A stretch of DNA of 19,343 bases, taken from UBA1067 sp963661055. GTDB taxonomy: Bacteria; Verrucomicrobiota; Kiritimatiellia; RFP12; UBA1067. The DNA is taken from positions 1 through 19,343 of the forward strand of contig CAVLAC010000027.1 in the NCBI GenBank assembly GCA_963661055.1, read 5' to 3'. The notes below the pieces were generated by a model that saw only the letters and a program-made list of their open reading frames with translations, did not search any database and had not been told where the DNA came from. Position 1 is the stretch's first letter. Every line of letters begins with the position of its first letter. This document shows, one piece after another, positions 7,350-15,669 of this stretch. The translations under genes and the position numbers were made by a program.

Positions 7350-10300
7350 ATGACCATTAAGAATATGATGAAAAATACCTTTGTCCTCGCGGCGGTTTTT
7401 CCGCTCGCGCTAGGGGCTGTTGATACACAGCGCATTGATTTGGAGGCGGTCGCGAAACCCCGCAATCCGTGGCAGAAGGAACTGAAGTTTGCGCCCGCGC
7501 CTGATAATGCGTCCGTTAAGGTGGTGAATGATCCGTTCTACTTTACGGTAGACGTGAAGGAGTCGGGCACTTACAAGATTTGGATTAAGTATCACGCGAC
7601 GGAAAATAAGTGGATGAATCTCGCCTGCCGCATTGATGCGCCGACAGGAGAGCCGCTTTTCTATGAGCGCATTGACGCGATGCACGGACTCCCCCTCGCG
7701 AACCCCAAGACGAACAAAACTTGTTCGCATCCAGCGGGTGTCGAGTGGTATAGTTTCACGGTTAACCTCGAATATCGCGGCACTTATACCTTTACGCTCA
7801 GCAAAATGGAAGGCTCGATTTGGAACGGAGGGAATGCTCCGTATCAGATTGAGGGTATTTGGCTGAGTGATGACCCGAAGTTTGACCCGAAGAAGACCCC
7901 CACTCCCCCCGCGAACCAGCACGCGAAGGCGGAGAAAGTTCCGTCGGGATTCGTTGCCGCCCGCGATATTCCGATGACGGTTGACCTTAATACGGGTATT
8001 GCGGACGAGAAAAAGCGTTTTCGCACGGCGATTCACCAGAATTATCCCATCTTCTTTAATCCGTGGCTCTTGATTGATGTGGGGTGCGTCGCTGAACAGA
8101 GCAACTACCAGCGCAAGGAAGATGGTGGTACGGGACTTCGCGGTGCGCAGAATATGCAGTCGGGACCGGACTGGAAGGAGTTCCACGATAAGTACCCGAT
8201 GCCTAAGAAGGATGAGAACTTCACGCCAGTCGGACGCAAGGCGAATGCGGAAGGCAAGTACTGGGATGACTGGAGCGCGTCTTTTGCCGAGGCGAATGAG
8301 GCTTCGTATAAGAATGACCTAAAGATTATTACAAATACTGTCGCGGACGCGGCACTTAATAAGCGCACGGATAGCTGGGGCATTGCTTGGGAACAGGCGG
8401 GTACTTACGATTATGGCGCAGATTCCGTGAAGGCGTATCGCAAGTATTTGCAAGATACCTACAAATCTATTGCCGAATTGAATAAGACTTGGCACACGAA
8501 CTACGCGTCATTTGAGGAAATTACCCCCGCTAAGCGTGAAAACATCATTGGGGCAAAGAAGATAGCCGACCCTTTCAAGAGAGCCCAAGAAACGGCGAAC
8601 TTCATCGACTTCCGCGACTTCTGCTCGAAGGAATATGTCAAAATCATAGCGCGGCGTATGGAGGCCATCAAGACCGACCCCGAGAAGCGTACGATTTCCA
8701 CCCAATTCGCGAACCTTGACCTAAATGCGGTCGAGTGGTCGGGGTGGCGTCCGTTGAATGTGGAAGATTTGTTCCGTTATGGCGTGAAGGATGCCGATCG
8801 CTACGGATATGATGTGTATGCCGTGGATGACTGGGTTGGCGCGGAATATGACTTGATGAGTGCTTTTGGTAAGGATGAGAAACGGATGGAAGTTCGTGAG
8901 GGTAGCACCCACACGCCCGACCCCGACCTCGCCGTGCGCAGTTATTGGACCCTTATTGGTAAGGGAATCAAGGGCTTCTCGCACTTTATGCTTCAGGAGG
9001 GCAATAACCACGCCGAATTCCCGAAGTTTGGTCTCACCAATTACGACCAAACGCCGCGCCCGAAACTCGCCGCCTATTCGGACGCGATTCGTGCCGTCCA
9101 TCAGATGGAAAATATCCTCGTCGATGCGCGGCGGGTAAATGCNNNNNNNNNNNNNNNNNNNNNNNNNNNNNNNNNNNNNNNNNNNNNNNNNNNNNNNNNN
9201 NNNNNNNNNNNNNNNNNNNNNNNNNNNNNNNNNNNNNNNNNNNNNNNNNNNNNNNNNNNNNNNNNNNNNNNNNNNNNNNNNNNNNNNNNNNNNNNNNNNN
9301 NNNNNNNNNNNNNNNNNNNNNNNNNNNNNNNNNNNNNNNNNNNNNNNNNNNNNNNNNNNNNNNNNNNNNNNNNNNNNNNNNNNNNNNNNNNNNNNNNNNN
9401 NNNNNNNNNNNNNNNNNNNNNNNNNNNNNNNNNNNNNNNNNNNNNNNNNNNNNNNNNNNNNNNNNNNNNNNNNNNNNNNNNNNNNNNNNNNNNNNNNCAG
9501 CAGAAGAAGGTGGATAGCCTCGCGGCGGAGAAGAATCCGTTTGGCTATAGCGCAATGAGCTTTGATGTGGTGGATGCCGACCAGCTTCATAAGACCCAGT
9601 TTGAGTTCTTCCAGCAGTGGGACTCGACCCACCCGATTGCGAAGGCACTCGATAAGTTTACATTTAGTGGTTTTGGCTATCAGCAGGTGAAGGCTACGGA
9701 CGGTGAAGTCGTTGTTATGGCACATAGTGCCCGTCCAGCGGGTGTCATTCGCGAACACGGCAAGGGCTCGAGTTTCTATTTCGCGGGCTTCCTTGGCTCC
9801 ATCTATGGTGGCGCGGCAACGACTTACGAATGGCGCGATGCCCATTCTGACCCCTCGCCCTATCGGTTTATGGAAGCGTACCTCGATTATGTCGGGGCAA
9901 AGAAGGTGACAATGAGCGACCAGCCGCAACGCGTCCGTAATAAAATGCGCTTTGAGTCTCCGCTCGTAGATGGGCGCGGCAATGCGATTCTTTCTATGAC
10001 GAGTTACAATGATGATGTGGTTAAGCCCTTCACCGTCACTTGGGCGTTGCCCCAGCAGGTGAAAGAGCCGAAGAAGCTTTATGCCTTGTGCCAAGCTTCG
10101 CGGCAGTTGATTCCACTTAACTTCTCTTATAAGAAGGGCTCGATCGCCTTCACAATGCCAAGCTTCCAGACTTTCGCGGCAGTTTTGGCACTAAATGACG
10201 CGGAACCCCTCGTTTCCGTCGAGCTTGTGGCGACCAAGAAGGGCGCGGCACATCTTACGGAAGTTAACCCCAACCAAACCCTTACCGCCAAGGTGAAAGT

Positions 10301-10556
10301 GCTGAACCCCTCGGCTAAGCCTCTCGCGGCGGGCAAGGTGACCTTGCGCCTCCCGAAGGGCTGGTTCTACGACCACGAGTCGGTGAATGTGCCCACAATT
10401 GCCGCGTACGGAGAGTCCCCCGAACTCACCTTCAAAATCCACACGCCCGCACAATGTGCCGCGGAGCGTATTCGCCCTTTGAATTTCATCTACGAGAATG
10501 CGTCCGTTAAGTCCATGCCGACGGCGGAAGTTGTTCTCTGGAAGGAAGAAAAGTAA
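7350..10556 (+). CDS. Secreted GH42-like beta-galactosidase-type glycoside hydrolase
   Basis: This 1068-residue protein has a signal peptide (about residues 1-22, ending LALGA), so it is exported. An N-terminal beta-rich region (about 25-180) resembles a carbohydrate-binding sandwich. A GH42-like clan-A barrel follows. SWGIAWEQAG places the likely acid/base at E348; family members usually have Asn-Glu here, but Trp-Glu is seen. The segment VKAYRKYLQDTYKSIAELN with HTNYASFEEI and FIDFRDF is typical of GH42. MEVREG places the likely nucleophile at E514, 166 residues after E348, close to the usual GH42 spacing. An N run removes about 118 residues at the start of the trimerisation-like domain. 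The last 130 or so residues look like an Ig-type beta domain (LTAKVKVLNPSAKPLAAGKVTLRLP). Substrate specificity is not readable. It is the first gene of a three-gene operon behind a strong promoter. Confidence 0.8.
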   Translation: MTIKNMMKNTFVLAAVFPLALGAVDTQRIDLEAVAKPRNPWQKELKFAPAPDNASVKVVNDPFYFTVDVKESGTYKIWIKYHATENKWMNLACRIDAPTGEPLFYERIDAMHGLPLANPKTNKTCSHPAGVEWYSFTVNLEYRGTYTFTLSKMEGSIWNGGNAPYQIEGIWLSDDPKFDPKKTPTPPANQHAKAEKVPSGFVAARDIPMTVDLNTGIADEKKRFRTAIHQNYPIFFNPWLLIDVGCVAEQSNYQRKEDGGTGLRGAQNMQSGPDWKEFHDKYPMPKKDENFTPVGRKANAEGKYWDDWSASFAEANEASYKNDLKIITNTVADAALNKRTDSWGIAWEQAGTYDYGADSVKAYRKYLQDTYKSIAELNKTWHTNYASFEEITPAKRENIIGAKKIADPFKRAQETANFIDFRDFCSKEYVKIIARRMEAIKTDPEKRTISTQFANLDLNAVEWSGWRPLNVEDLFRYGVKDADRYGYDVYAVDDWVGAEYDLMSAFGKDEKRMEVREGSTHTPDPDLAVRSYWTLIGKGIKGFSHFMLQEGNNHAEFPKFGLTNYDQTPRPKLAAYSDAIRAVHQMENILVDARRVNXXXXXXXXXXXXXXXXXXXXXXXXXXXXXXXXXXXXXXXXXXXXXXXXXXXXXXXXXXXXXXXXXXXXXXXXXXXXXXXXXXXXXXXXXXXXXXXXXXXXXXXXXXXXXXXXXXXXXXXQQKKVDSLAAEKNPFGYSAMSFDVVDADQLHKTQFEFFQQWDSTHPIAKALDKFTFSGFGYQQVKATDGEVVVMAHSARPAGVIREHGKGSSFYFAGFLGSIYGGAATTYEWRDAHSDPSPYRFMEAYLDYVGAKKVTMSDQPQRVRNKMRFESPLVDGRGNAILSMTSYNDDVVKPFTVTWALPQQVKEPKKLYALCQASRQLIPLNFSYKKGSIAFTMPSFQTFAAVLALNDAEPLVSVELVATKKGAAHLTEVNPNQTLTAKVKVLNPSAKPLAAGKVTLRLPKGWFYDHESVNVPTIAAYGESPELTFKIHTPAQCAAERIRPLNFIYENASVKSMPTAEVVLWKEEK
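9143..9497. other. Assembly gap (355 N)
   Basis: The N run lies within the GH42-like gene, just after the catalytic barrel. The reading frame is open on both sides with this N count. Confidence 0.97.
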
Positions 10557-10580
10557 CAATGAAAGGAAAGGAACAGAAAA

Positions 10581-11995
10581 ATGAAAAGAACGAATGAAAA
10601 AGTGATGTCGGTCGCATCTGCCCGCTCATACAGGGGGGGGGGGGGGGGGGATATTGCCGCCTCATTGCGTGGATTTTCTGCCTTGGCGTAGCCTTTTCTG
10701 CTAGTGCCACCACCACCTGGACCTACACGGCAGGTGAGAAAGACGGCAGTGTCATTGGTTCGATTACGGACGGACAATGGACACTTGATGTAACGGCATT
10801 TGATAAAGAGAACCAGTCACTGACCTTTGGCGTGACTGGAGAATATTGGTGGGGACGCCCCGCTGTATCTGGATATGAGGAATCTACTGATCCAGCAAAG
10901 AGAGGTGTCCTCGATTTGCGTGCCCCTGTTGTAGTGGAAGGGACGGGCGACGCGCAGACCACGACCGAAATTAAGAAGGTTATTATCGGCAAATTTGCCT
11001 TTGGATCAGGCACGGTTTCGGAAGTTGATTATACGCTTGCCTCGGAACATATGACGGAGTTCTATTGCGATGTTGTCGATGGAATTGTTGTGTGTGACAA
11101 TTTCTCCAATGACGCGAACCTGAAGAAGGTTGAGATTGGCGGTCCCGCCGAGAGTATTGGACATCTCGTCTTCGTGAGTGACCCCGAACTTAAGGACATT
11201 AAGATGAACTTCCCGAAGTTGCGCTCCATTGGTGAGAATTGGGAGTTCTTTGGTGGAGAAAGTTCGACGACGAAGCCTAATGCCATTGATGTGCAGACCA
11301 TTCTTAACCCTGATGTCACCAACATTTGTAAGCAGATACTTACTCATACCTGTGTAAGCGGCGACCTTGTGCTTTCTAACATCTGGAATATTGGCGAACA
11401 AGCCTTTAACAAGGCATCGCTGACGAGCGTGTATCTAAAAGGGTCGCTCACAGAACTTCCGCAATATGTTTTCGCGACATATGATAGCAGTGTCGCGGCA
11501 ATAACGAATGTTGTTCTTGATTTGCCTAACCTGAGCACGATATCGAGCTCGGCGTTTGGTACACAGCCTTATATTCGGGCGTTGGAACTCCAGAATGTGA
11601 CATCCGTTTGGGATATGGGACTCGTCACGAACATCCTCGCTGAGGCGGCGGGTGGCGGACTCCATAAGAATCTGGGCGAAGAGGCGGGTATGATTAAAGG
11701 GCAAGACTGGATTCCGAATGATTTGCGCATTTATGTCTCTAAAAAGCAATGGACCCCGAGCGAAAAGGAGACTTATTCCGCGTCAAATCAGACAGGCTTC
11801 TTCTTGGGCAAGGAGACTTTCACCGAAAAGGAGAAGGAAATGATTGCCGCCGACCCGACACTTGCGAAGGCGTTTGGCGTGCTCGTTATCGCTTATGAAG
11901 AGAATGGCGAGACCAAGGTTCAGCGCAAGGCGTTCTTCGTTGATAAGAGGTCCGTCCACGATAAGGTGCCAGGCCTCTCGGTAATTGTCCGTTAA
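10581..11995 (+). CDS. BspA-like leucine-rich-repeat secreted protein, frame broken at a poly-G tract
   Basis: The best start is ATG 10581, with AAGGAAAGGAA just upstream and 24 bases after the previous stop. It gives MKRTNEKVMSVASARSYR and then enters 18 G at 10633-10650, after which the frame runs into TAG at 10689, giving 36 residues. The frame open from 10652 to 11995 starts YCRLIAWIFCLGVAFSASA, a signal-peptide core with an AxA-type cleavage site, and has no usable start of its own (TGA at 10595, no ATG/GTG/TTG before the G run). With 16 or 19 G the two join into one protein of about 470 residues. The mature part carries LRR_5/BspA-type repeats, for example LKKVEIGG, LRSIGE, NIGEQAFNKASLTSVYLKG and LSTISSSAFG. 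Such proteins are surface or secreted adhesion-type proteins; the partner is unknown. It lies between two secreted glycosidase genes. The gene is either phase-variable and off here, or the G count is wrong. An internal GTG at 10832 would lack the signal peptide. Confidence 0.72.
10633..10650 (+). repeat. Poly-G tract (18 G) in the LRR gene's signal-peptide region
   Basis: Eighteen consecutive G lie between the start codon and the hydrophobic core of the signal peptide. Counts of 13, 16, 19 or 22 put the two halves in the same frame; 18 does not. Long homopolymers in this position are classic slipped-strand phase-variation sites, but are also error-prone in sequencing. Confidence 0.9.
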
Positions 11996-12017
11996 TAGTT
12001 AGAAAGGAAACGAAAAC

Positions 12018-15000
12018 ATGAATAAGAAGCGCCTTATTTTATCTGCCGCGCTCCTCACGCTGGGGAGTCTCTTCGCGGGAGGGCTCGGCGAAATGCCTGC
12101 GGACTGGGCGGCGGCGAAGAACTACCTCGTCCCTTATACGGACGGCAAGCGCGTATTTATCCGCGACTTTAGGGGCAAAGACCTCCTCGAACTGACGCGG
12201 GTGTGCTTGGCGCATCCGTGTATCGATGAGTCGAAGGACGACTATTGGGCGTATGACGCGAAAGTGAAGTCCGCCGTGCAACTCGACCCGAATATCGTCC
12301 GTGTCGAATATGAGAATACGCGCCCTGAGGACTTCAAGGAGCATTATGCACTCATTGTCTCGGATGGCGGCCCGCGTATGCATATCGAGAACCGCGTCGT
12401 CGTGCGTAAAGGCGGACGGCGCATTGGCACGGCGTCGGGGCGATCCGTCCAATTTAGCACAATTGGGTTAAAACCGGCGGGCGAAACGAAGATTCCGTGG
12501 AATTATGCACGCGGCGGAATCTGGACGAAGCCTGAGCAGGGCGAATCTTATGAGGCGAGCGGTGCGACGCTGATTCCGTATGAAGTAGCGGATGGCGGAC
12601 TCTTCCTTTGGTGTGATACCTTGGGCGAGCATCGCGACCACCTCTATGATGAGACATTCTGCTTACGGTATCGTCCGATGGATGTCCAAGAAGCCTTGCG
12701 GGACGCTATTGTCACCCGCGAAAATGCGAAGGGTAGTATTATGCCTGCGACAGGCGAATATTATGCTCAGGTGCATGGCGAGAAAGCGGCGGTGCCCGAA
12801 GTAACGGAACCAATGTCCGAACCCGCCAAAGACGATCGCGCCTACTCGAACACGATTAACCTCTACTATCTGCCGTGGAAGGACGGCGCTTTCGTGGCGG
12901 CGGCAATGCAAACGGGCGCGGCACTTGCCGCCACTGTCGCGACAGGTAAGGACTTTAATCTCTTTGATTCGTCCACCGAAACTGCCGCGTTTGATGTGAC
13001 GATGATGAATCCGAAAGACGCGCCTAAAGCGGGTGTCACTTGCCGCGTCATTGCCCGCAATTATGATGGCAAGGTGGATGTTGATGAGACCTTCAAGATT
13101 GACTTGAAGCCCTACGAAATTATGCGCCACCACTTTACGCTCCCGAAACGCACCCGCGACTATTGGTTTGTGAACGCCGAGTTTAATGATGGCACAACGA
13201 ACTCATTTATCCGCTCGGATATTGCAGTAATTGAGCCGTATAAGTACAAATCGCTCAGCACGAGCATTATGGGAATTGCCGCGTCATTTGATATTCCGTC
13301 CGTCGAAGCCTGCGATAAGCTTTTGACACGGATGGGTGCACGCTGGATTCGTACGGGCAACGCAAAGGAGGCGGCGAAATATGCTCTCGCGAAAGGGCGG
13401 CGCGGCATTCTTTCCTTCCATCTCGCCCACGACGCGACAAATGAGACATTGCGGCTTGCTTTTGCCAAAGAGAAACTTAAAGAAGCCGCCGCGCTACACT
13501 GTCCGATTATGGAAATTGGCAATGAGCTGAACTTCGGTGCTTTTGGCGATGAGGCGGTAAGGCGTGCGACGGAATATTGCACGTGGCTCAAGTCTTTTTA
13601 CACCGCCCGTGCCGCGCTGAAACTTGATAAGAAGATTAAGATTTCCACCTTTGGCTTCGCGGGTTGTACGGACGGCTGTGGCTTCTACAAGGCGATGGAC
13701 CAAGTGGGTTGCTGGGACTACTGCGATATTCTCTCCCTCCATCCAGGGCGCCTGAATCAAACTCCTGATAACCCTGGTTGCGACTGGCAATGGAACTACC
13801 TTGAGCAGATTCACTCGACGAAGCTATTTATGAAGGAACTTCGCGAGAAGAAAGGCAAATCCCTCGACCTGATTCTCACCGAGGTCTATGCCCGCACCCC
13901 GCCGAACTTCAATGACTCGGACTCTACCCGCTCGGCGGCAGAAAATGTTGTCCTTTCCTGTGCCCTCGCGAAGATTGAGGGCGTGACCGCTCTCAACTGG
14001 TATCAGATGCACGATTCGATGCATACGGATATTGGTAATATCAATGAATTCAACACTGAGTATCATTACGGACTCCTCCGCCGCGATGGCACAGTAAAGC
14101 CGTCCGTTATGGCGTTTTGCGCCATCTCCGAAGCTCTCGACGGCGCAGAGTTCCGCCGCGAAATCAGGTATGAGGATGACCGCAAGGCGTGGGAGTTCAC
14201 GACTCCGCAAGGTTCGATGGTGGTCATTTATGACCGCAAGGATGGCTACTTCCCCTACGGCGGAATGTTTACGGACCGTCCCTTCACAGGACATCTCGAG
14301 CCGTGGATTGACCACTGGAAGAGCCACACCGAATACCGCTACGAAGCTCCGAAGGGCGGCGTCATCGTAAGGGACGCGATTGGGCGGACTCAGAAGATAA
14401 AGGCGGACTCCCAAGGTTATGTCACACTCAAGCTGAGTGGCTCGCCCCTCATTGTCTACGGACTCGGCGCGCCCGCCCCCATTAGCGCGGCGAAAAAGCC
14501 AATTGAGTGGGGACTCGTCACGGCGGATGAGGCGACTTCCGAAGAAATGGAGAAGTTTCATACTCTCGGCGGCTCATTTGTTTTTGACAAGAAACCCGAT
14601 TCGGGCTTCACGGAATATGAGTACTTTGCCTTGCCTGAGGCGGTGCAACCTGAGCATGAGGCGACATCCGAAATGAAGGCACTCTTCGCACGCGGCGTGC
14701 GGCGCATCGTTATTCCTATTAAGACCGAATCGCAGGAATCGGACTGGAAGGCGAAGTACGAGGAAATGAAACAGCAGGGGCTCGCCTTGTGTTCGCGCAT
14801 TGCCCCTTATGTGGAAGCGCATAAGGCGAATCCCGATTCAACGCCCGAAGTGTGGGTTCTGCCCCAGGGTGATAAATGGTCGGCTATGCTCAATGGCGTA
14901 AACAAGATCGTGGATGGCGTAGCCTTCCTCTGGAAAGCGAGCCTGCCTTGGGAAAGCCCCTACACTTGTCTCGGCGAGCTGAGTTGGGAAGCGAAGGGCT

Positions 15001-15650
15001 TTGCTCTCCCCTATATGATTCTCAACTATGGTTCGGTCGGCTACCAAATTACGTGGAAAGATAACGGACACGAACAAGAGATTGCCGATTCCCAATTCTT
15101 TACTGCCCTCCTTATGCTGAACTTGCAGCCTAAGTGCCGCGCGATTGCCCTCACAAATCTGAGGGACGCGGAATCGAATGCGAAGGTAGTCGGCTCTTCG
15201 GGGCTCGCCGCGTCTCTAACCGAGTTCGTGGATGGCTATGCACCAAAGTCGGGGCTCTTCGATAAGAATGGAAGCGAAAAGAGCCGTATGAAAGCGGCGA
15301 GGTATGTCCGTGAACTGACGCGGAATGGTTCCGCGCCCGAATTCATCGTCTCACCCTCGGGGCTACGGATTATTCGCTTCTGGGATGGCAAACAGCGTGC
15401 GGCGGTCGTTTGGCTTGGGAATCGCAATAGCCTCACCCAAGAACGGGTGGACGACCTCTCAGGTAAGCCAGAGCCGACGGAACTCGCGGTCGTTGCAACT
15501 GCCGCGAAGAAGAAACCCTCGCCGACCGTTTACGATATGTACGGCAATAAGGTCGAGACTACTAAGGCGGGCGGCAAGACCTCCTTCACAGTCAAGGAAG
15601 TGACACCACTCGTCGTCCGTGGTCTTGAGGATATAAAAGAGAGAGAGTAG
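12018..15650 (+). CDS. Secreted clan-A (GH39/GH5-like) glycoside hydrolase-like protein, 1210 residues
   Basis: A signal peptide covers about residues 1-20 (MNKKRLILSAALLTLGSLFA), so the protein is exported. Residues of about 30-400 are beta-rich and include a DETF-type Ig-like stretch. A TIM-barrel-like region runs from about 415 to 700: MGARWIRTGN early, then PIMEIGNELNFG with the Asn-Glu acid/base at E503, and DLILTEVYART with a candidate nucleophile E622. The 119-residue separation resembles GH39 enzymes. The remaining 500 residues hold a beta domain and a second region with AAVVWLGNR and PTVYDMYGNKV, typical of the C-terminal sandwich of such proteins. The exact GH family and substrate cannot be assigned by eye. 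Start ATG 12018 has AAAGGAAA upstream and lies 22 bases after the LRR gene, so it is probably the third gene of the same operon. It converges on the ATPase gene. Confidence 0.76.
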   Translation: MNKKRLILSAALLTLGSLFAGGLGEMPADWAAAKNYLVPYTDGKRVFIRDFRGKDLLELTRVCLAHPCIDESKDDYWAYDAKVKSAVQLDPNIVRVEYENTRPEDFKEHYALIVSDGGPRMHIENRVVVRKGGRRIGTASGRSVQFSTIGLKPAGETKIPWNYARGGIWTKPEQGESYEASGATLIPYEVADGGLFLWCDTLGEHRDHLYDETFCLRYRPMDVQEALRDAIVTRENAKGSIMPATGEYYAQVHGEKAAVPEVTEPMSEPAKDDRAYSNTINLYYLPWKDGAFVAAAMQTGAALAATVATGKDFNLFDSSTETAAFDVTMMNPKDAPKAGVTCRVIARNYDGKVDVDETFKIDLKPYEIMRHHFTLPKRTRDYWFVNAEFNDGTTNSFIRSDIAVIEPYKYKSLSTSIMGIAASFDIPSVEACDKLLTRMGARWIRTGNAKEAAKYALAKGRRGILSFHLAHDATNETLRLAFAKEKLKEAAALHCPIMEIGNELNFGAFGDEAVRRATEYCTWLKSFYTARAALKLDKKIKISTFGFAGCTDGCGFYKAMDQVGCWDYCDILSLHPGRLNQTPDNPGCDWQWNYLEQIHSTKLFMKELREKKGKSLDLILTEVYARTPPNFNDSDSTRSAAENVVLSCALAKIEGVTALNWYQMHDSMHTDIGNINEFNTEYHYGLLRRDGTVKPSVMAFCAISEALDGAEFRREIRYEDDRKAWEFTTPQGSMVVIYDRKDGYFPYGGMFTDRPFTGHLEPWIDHWKSHTEYRYEAPKGGVIVRDAIGRTQKIKADSQGYVTLKLSGSPLIVYGLGAPAPISAAKKPIEWGLVTADEATSEEMEKFHTLGGSFVFDKKPDSGFTEYEYFALPEAVQPEHEATSEMKALFARGVRRIVIPIKTESQESDWKAKYEEMKQQGLALCSRIAPYVEAHKANPDSTPEVWVLPQGDKWSAMLNGVNKIVDGVAFLWKASLPWESPYTCLGELSWEAKGFALPYMILNYGSVGYQITWKDNGHEQEIADSQFFTALLMLNLQPKCRAIALTNLRDAESNAKVVGSSGLAASLTEFVDGYAPKSGLFDKNGSEKSRMKAARYVRELTRNGSAPEFIVSPSGLRIIRFWDGKQRAAVVWLGNRNSLTQERVDDLSGKPEPTELAVVATAAKKKPSPTVYDMYGNKVETTKAGGKTSFTVKEVTPLVVRGLEDIKERE

Positions 15651-15669
15651 AACCTTTTACCGTAAGAAA

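Noticed and set aside
8721..10094. Long antisense open frame opposite the GH42-like gene
   Set aside because: It is a shadow of a convincing glycosidase gene, crosses the N run, and has no recognisable domain or ribosome-binding site.
10832..10900. GTG at 10832 as the true start of the LRR protein
   Set aside because: The same frame upstream encodes a clear signal peptide, and no ribosome-binding site precedes this GTG.
13824..14561. Antisense open frame opposite the large glycosidase gene
   Set aside because: Composition follows the + strand codon pattern and no protein motif is visible; treated as a shadow.
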